A DNA stretch of 64,000 nucleotides from Owenia fusiformis. Its lineage: Eukaryota > Annelida > Polychaeta > Sabellida > Oweniidae. The position numbers were made by a program, and so were the translations under genes. Below, one piece after another: positions 59,801-64,000 of this stretch. Numbering within the stretch: the first letter of the stretch is position 1; every line of letters begins with the position of its first letter. The notes under the pieces were generated by a model. That model did not search any database. It saw only the letters and a list, made by a program, of their open reading frames with translations, and was not told the origin of the DNA. The stretch covers positions 12,788,931 to 12,852,930 of the forward strand of contig CAIIXF020000003.1 of the NCBI GenBank assembly GCA_903813345.2, read 5' to 3'.

Positions 59801-62731
59801 ATGTCCTGATCTCACTACACATCTTGAAATTATGGGGTATCAATAAAGTTTCGTTTTTACTATGCAAATACACATTGTGGAGTATTACCAAAACTTCACA
59901 TTGTGTTGACTTACTAATGTCGTTCTCACAACACAACTGAATGCGTTTACGTGAATGAGGTCTGGATGAATTTGTACGATTCCTCAAAACTTACTCCTAT
60001 CTCTTCAAGGTGTTTCTTAGGTCCTATTCCAGAGAGTAGGAGAATGTGAGCTGATCCAATGGCACCTCCTGATAGTATAACGTCCTTTCTTGCTTTCACA
60101 TTTTTCTTGACCAAGTCTCTCACGTAAGCCACACCCACTGCTTTCTTGCCTTCTAGGAGAACCTGTTATAAGTTTCCATATAAAAACAATATCATTTTCA
60201 TCGCAAAAACCTCCTTTTGTTGAGGAAAACATTTTGGAGCCTACTTTCGATTTGCATTAAAGTGTTCCAGGTATGTTCCATTGTGTAATGAGGTTTAAAG
60301 TCAACATGCTTGTCAGTTAAATTGAATTCACTACACCATGTCCCTCAAATACTCAAGGTACTCCTTATTATAAAAAAGCTTGATGATATATATGCCTTAT
60401 ATTTAAATACTGGCTTCCACAAATAGATTGTGCAGATACTGACTTTTGTGACGTGAGCTTGTGTTGCTACATGTAGATTTTTTCTGTCCATATTTGGCTC
60501 TAAGAAGGCAGTTGCAGTACTGGACCTCTCTCCCTTGGCATCTACAGTAACCTGAGCTAAGTTCCAGCCTAGGGAAAGAAAAAATACCGAATGGAATAAG
60601 TACATGTACAGTATATAGTATGCCAAAAACACACATAATATTTCTTTTTCGATCTCTTTTTCAATAAGCATTAGATGTAAATGAATAAACACAAGGAGCT
60701 CACGCGTCTCGAACTCGCAACCTAGTGATTACGGCACCTACTCGCCTAGTTTTGCTGGCTATTTAGCATTCATTATTGCAGTTCCAAAATCATGAAATAC
60801 GAGGGTTGTCCCATAAGTCTTGAAATTTTTATTCTAATTCATAGAATGATTTAGATACAATGATAAAAATTTCACATTTTGTAACTTAGATATATTTCTA
60901 CTATCTCTGTAAGTTTCATAGCATAATAAGATCATTTGGCAATGTTACAGATGATTTAAAATGGAATGTTGGGGGTACCCGGGGCAGAAAACAGGATAAA
61001 AAATACATAAAAATTAAGGATTTGGGAGCCCCTGGCTCAGCTCAACACATTGCCCTTTCTGCTCCTCTGTCAGAGTATGTGGAACGAATCTAGGGGCTAC
61101 CTTTGACATCCCAAGGTCTTTCTTCATCACTCTGTGAGCAGTACTTTTACTAATATCAAAGTCTATGGCGATATTCCTACACTGAGTAGTTCTCCTTTCA
61201 GCCCTTATACTCTCTGCAATATGTGATATGAGATCGTCACTGGATTTTGGCCTTCCACTTCTAGGAGCATCCTCCAGGCTGGTATCTCCAGTTTTTAACT
61301 TATTCTGCCACCTCCATATTGTAGGGGCACTCGAAGTTCACTGTCTTCATACTTTTTCCATAGCTGTTCTTGTTTGTGAAGGTGTATGCCCTAAGGAGGC
61401 GTGGTATTGCACAACTGTATGCAAAGATTTAACATCTGGTGACATTATCCCTGCCATTTTGATTTTCAAAATGCTGAGGCTCTGTACCAAAATTGAGCAA
61501 TTGTGCTAGTTTATTATGACATCACAGAGCTATTTCATAGGATTTTACCAAGAATACTGTGTTTTTGTAAATCTTGACAGGTGATTCACAATTTAAGATG
61601 CATACCATCCTTTAAAATCCATAATACTCCATGGCTCCATTTTACATTTTTACTGTATTTCATTACTGCCCCACCCCCCGACTCCCCCGGTTACCATAGC
61701 AACAATAATAGTTACTCAAGTTCATAATTTTGTTATGAAACTATTACATGTTGTAGATAATTGTTTGATCTTGAAACATACCAATTTTCAGCCAAATTCA
61801 TTAAAATCTTTTTGAATTAGAATAAAAATTTCAAGACTTATGGGACAACCCTCGTACATCTTTATGTAGAACGATTTGAAATAATGTTGGGGACAGCGTA
61901 CAATTGAATACAACTACTCAAACTGAAAATGATTTACCCAGTTGATCTTCGCCATTGTAATCCTCTGTAGTCTTGAGCTCTGCTTCAACCGCTGCATCAT
62001 TTACATACTTTATACATTCAACTTCATCGACAACCGATACTTGTAGAGGCCCCGAGGTACCATGGTATTCTATAAATCAATTATAAACACACTGCAGAGC
62101 TTCATCTATTAACAAGTTTCCATTTGAAATAAAAAGTACATATTTCTAGAAATTTCTTAAATCATTATGTACCTCTCATGAATGACTGAGCAAGTCTGAC
62201 CATTATGAAAGGTGGTGAAATCAGCATTGTGCTGATTTTCATTGACACAGTACTGCTGACTGTGATTTTACCATATTTCATAATGGCCATGGTTGCACAG
62301 GAATCAATGACAGTTACTTAATTATCTATGTACCGTTTGATTGAGAACAAACTAGACTTTGTATTGCTACCTTTGTATGTCCGAAGTATTGCTCAGGATT
62401 CTGGTAATCTGACTTCCAAATTGGGTATGCGTTTTTACGGACACCCTGTAGTTAAGATAAGTTTCAACTTTACCCGGGCTACTTTAAAACTTACAATTAT
62501 GAGACAATGTTCGTTTACTCTTTTAGATATATTTTTCTTACTTGATTTGCTTAGTTTGGGGTCAAGTTGCGTTTCAGATTTTTTGAAATATGGAAGTACG
62601 TCTTTATAGCTCCACCCTGTGTTTCCCAGCTCTGCCCACATGTCATAGTCATATTTACTTCCACGTGTGTATTGCATGTAGTTATGTGCACTGCAACCTC
62701 CCAGTAATTTGCCGCGTGTCCATTTACTTTG
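56808..62731 (-). CDS. GMC-family FAD oxidoreductase (choline/glucose dehydrogenase-like), 5' incomplete
   Basis: Exons: 62731-62542, 62069-61938, 60568-60444, 60162-59995, 59333-59183, 59065-58902, 58409-58226, 58025-57800, 56934-56808. All phases agree; 488 residues are visible. GMC enzymes oxidise alcohols, sugars or choline using FAD. Visible features: GMC signature 1 ([19 protein letters not shown]), [11 protein letters not shown], signature 2 ([16 protein letters not shown]), [11 protein letters not shown], the catalytic His in [10 protein letters not shown], and the C-terminal [18 protein letters not shown], with the second active-site residue in GNTNAP. Family members are ~600 residues, so ~100 N-terminal residues with the GxGxxG FAD loop are missing. 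They were not found between 62732 and 64000 and probably lie beyond the window. A mariner, two MITE copies and a foldback occupy its introns. Substrate unknown. The acceptor at 62731 could be 5 bases further in. Confidence 0.9.
57053..57278. repeat. Foldback in GMC intron
   Basis: ACGTTACAATTTTGATGTC on the left is mirrored by GACATCAAAATTGTAGTGTA on the right; the centre carries ATTTGCATAATAATCAACAC and a mirror ATTTGCAT site. Arms about 100 bp, imperfect. Likely a MITE. Confidence 0.8.
58543..58821. mobile_element. Mariner-type MITE, full copy
   Basis: 279 bp with inverted ends AGGGTGTTAAAAAAACTG and CAGTTTTTTAACACCCTG and TA on each side (58541-58542, 58822-58823), as for Tc1/mariner target sites. 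No coding capacity. Confidence 0.85.
59588..59745. mobile_element. Mariner-type MITE, truncated copy
   Basis: Matches the left ~190 bp of 58543-58821, starting AGGGTGTTAAAAAACTGGAC and sharing TTGCCACCTGGAGCATGT. The right end is absent. It lies about 1 kb from the full copy, in another intron of the same gene. Confidence 0.85.
60690..60765 (-). pseudogene. tRNA-derived fragment (SINE-like)
   Basis: On the minus strand GCCGTAATCACTAGGTTGCG is followed by AGTTCGAGACGCG, a B-box-like T arm after an anticodon-arm-like stretch. It is incomplete at the acceptor stem. Probably a SINE or tRNA pseudogene in a GMC intron. Confidence 0.4.
60800..61854 (-). mobile_element. Internally deleted mariner-family transposon
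   Basis: 1055 bp with inverted ends starting CGAGGGTTGTCCCATAAGTC; the 42-bp terminal repeats appear identical. TA flanks both sides (60798-60799 and 61855-61856). It sits in the GMC intron between the second and third visible exons. The transposase part is broken (next entry). Confidence 0.92.
61021..61456 (-). pseudogene. Mariner transposase fragment (N-terminal DNA-binding part)
   Basis: Conceptual translation from ATG at 61456 gives [20 protein letters not shown]. After a frameshift near 61345 it continues [20 protein letters not shown] and [16 protein letters not shown], the paired helix-turn-helix region and the linker typical of mariner transposases. The DDD/E catalytic half is missing, so the element is non-autonomous. 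Confidence 0.85.
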
Positions 62732-64000
62732 CTTCAAAAACATGTAAATGTGTATATACTACCAATAGTATATGAATCTACGTCAGACTATTCAACTTGA
62801 GTTCTTCTGATAAAATGAGGATTTCAGCAAGGGAGCAAGGTTACATTGAGTTAACATGGGGTTGACTATTGACTTGGCGTCGGAATATAATCGTGTATTT
62901 CACTATGAAGATACATACAAAATCCTTCAACTTTCTAGGAAAAACTTAAGTTGATCAAATATCAACAAGTACATTCATGTGGGGTAGTTTTGCTTCGAAT
63001 TCATTTTCAAGAGCAATAATATGGGTTATCTCTTGAAATCTATGATTAAAGTTATAAGGGTTTTTGAAATTTTAGGTTAGCTGTATGTGTACAAAAGAGT
63101 AAGTATGCAAATAAAACCACTCTTTGTTATTTTTCAAATGTTGCTTTTGTGAAAACTTACTGAAATCTAGAAATGATTACATTTACCTCGATGCCACCTG
63201 GCAGTGGGTAATCAGTTTCACCACCATGTGGCATAGAGACATAAAGACATGCAAAACTTTCCCCTAAACTTGATGATTATTATGAGTGATTAATGAAGTA
63301 TGAATGATTAATAGACTTTAAGGATAAATTCATCTAAAGTATGCAGATCTATAAAATAGGATCACGCTCTCTATTTTGAATATTTAAAGATGCATTATGT
63401 CATAGGTTTCTCACCTAGACAATCAATGATGTCCTATTGTCACTGCTCATATAATATCTCACATACCATGGATATATCTTGAGAATAACTTTTGGGTATA
63501 CCTGTATTATTGCCGAAATATCGGAAATAATCAACAGAACAACCAAACTCTGAAACTCCAGAATTACTAACACAACCGATTCCTCGGCTAGCGAGGGGAA
63601 TCCCCATTGAGTCAAACAAGCGCCCACAAGCGCCTTGAACCAGGCAGCCAATCAGGTTTATGATAAACAAATTCAACGACCAATCAGATAACAGGAGGCC
63701 TTTCCCGGTATATTCAAACTTCAGATTGAATTAATTTCTTCGAAAATAATTAGATCGGCCAGCACAATCGCAAAATTAACACTGAAAGAGTAAAATAAAT
63801 AAATGGGTATATAAATGTATGTGGTGAAACTCAATATGCAAAAAAGTCCAGAGGGGTCTTGATTGTGCTATCCTATATTGAAAGGCAGACAAGATTATTT
63901 CTAGTTTAATTATATCATAAAGAATTCATTAAAAACGGGTAGATTTTAAAAATATGAATTTCATAACATTTACCGAGTTTTCCAAGCCTTTGCAACAGTG
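62732..64000. other. Flank or intron upstream of the visible GMC exons
   Basis: No FAD-loop exon was recognised on the minus strand. Two CCAAT motifs (GCCAATCAGG near 63640, GACCAATCAG near 63680) lie beside a locally GC-richer stretch, which might mark a promoter. A short minus-strand segment at 63975-64000 ends in a GTAAATG donor-like sequence and could be an exon continuing past the window edge. Neither is secure. Confidence 0.35.

Noticed and set aside
63415-63676. Minus-strand frames considered as the missing N-terminus of the GMC oxidoreductase
   Set aside because: Neither frame shows the GxGxxG FAD loop or the DWxY-type motif expected before signature 1, and no acceptor/donor pair joins them in phase.

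Overview
The window is animal nuclear DNA. It is AT-rich, its genes are split by GT-AG introns, and short transposons lie scattered between and inside the genes. The domain set (invertebrate-type JAK kinase, sushi/C-type-lectin receptor, membrane Kunitz protein) and the repeat types suggest a marine spiralian, most likely a bivalve mollusc. That is inference; no marker fixes the species.

Six protein genes can be supported, and exon phases were checked by hand for the spliced ones. (1) A PhyH-type 2-oxoglutarate/Fe(II) dioxygenase exon at 734-1721 (+). (2) A complete JAK tyrosine kinase in 18 coding exons, 22969-11353 (-), 1214 residues. (3) A modular type I receptor (lectin-like domain, three sushi domains, a C-type lectin domain, TM helix, tail), 41490-34488 (-), whose 3' end is unresolved. 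(4) A type I membrane protein with three Kunitz domains in 8 exons, 43598-49116 (+), 731 residues, divergent from gene 3. (5) A single-exon ankyrin-repeat gene, 53931-54848 (+). (6) The C-terminal 488 residues of a GMC oxidoreductase in 9 exons, 62731-56808 (-), with the FAD-binding N-terminus not found.

Mobile DNA fills much of the rest. At 2495-9390 is a tyrosine-recombinase retroelement with the split direct repeat layout A1-body-B1-A2-B2. Its repeats look identical, yet its coding part is broken and lacks the reverse-transcriptase core. Other elements are a 78-86 bp Mutator-like MITE family with 9-bp target duplications, a CAGGCCCGTAGCC-ended MITE with 5-bp duplications, a 408-bp near-perfect foldback with 5-bp duplications, an internally deleted mariner, a mariner-like MITE, and a family beginning GGCATTAACATG, one copy of which carries a 1.1 kb minisatellite.

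The most unusual structure lies in the JAK gene. The intron after exon 9 is largely a tandem array of about 11 degenerate copies of the 3' end of exon 9 with its 5' splice site. The longest gene-free stretches are 22970-34487 and 49117-53930; both are rich in inverted-repeat elements. No CRISPR array, rRNA gene or operon is present.
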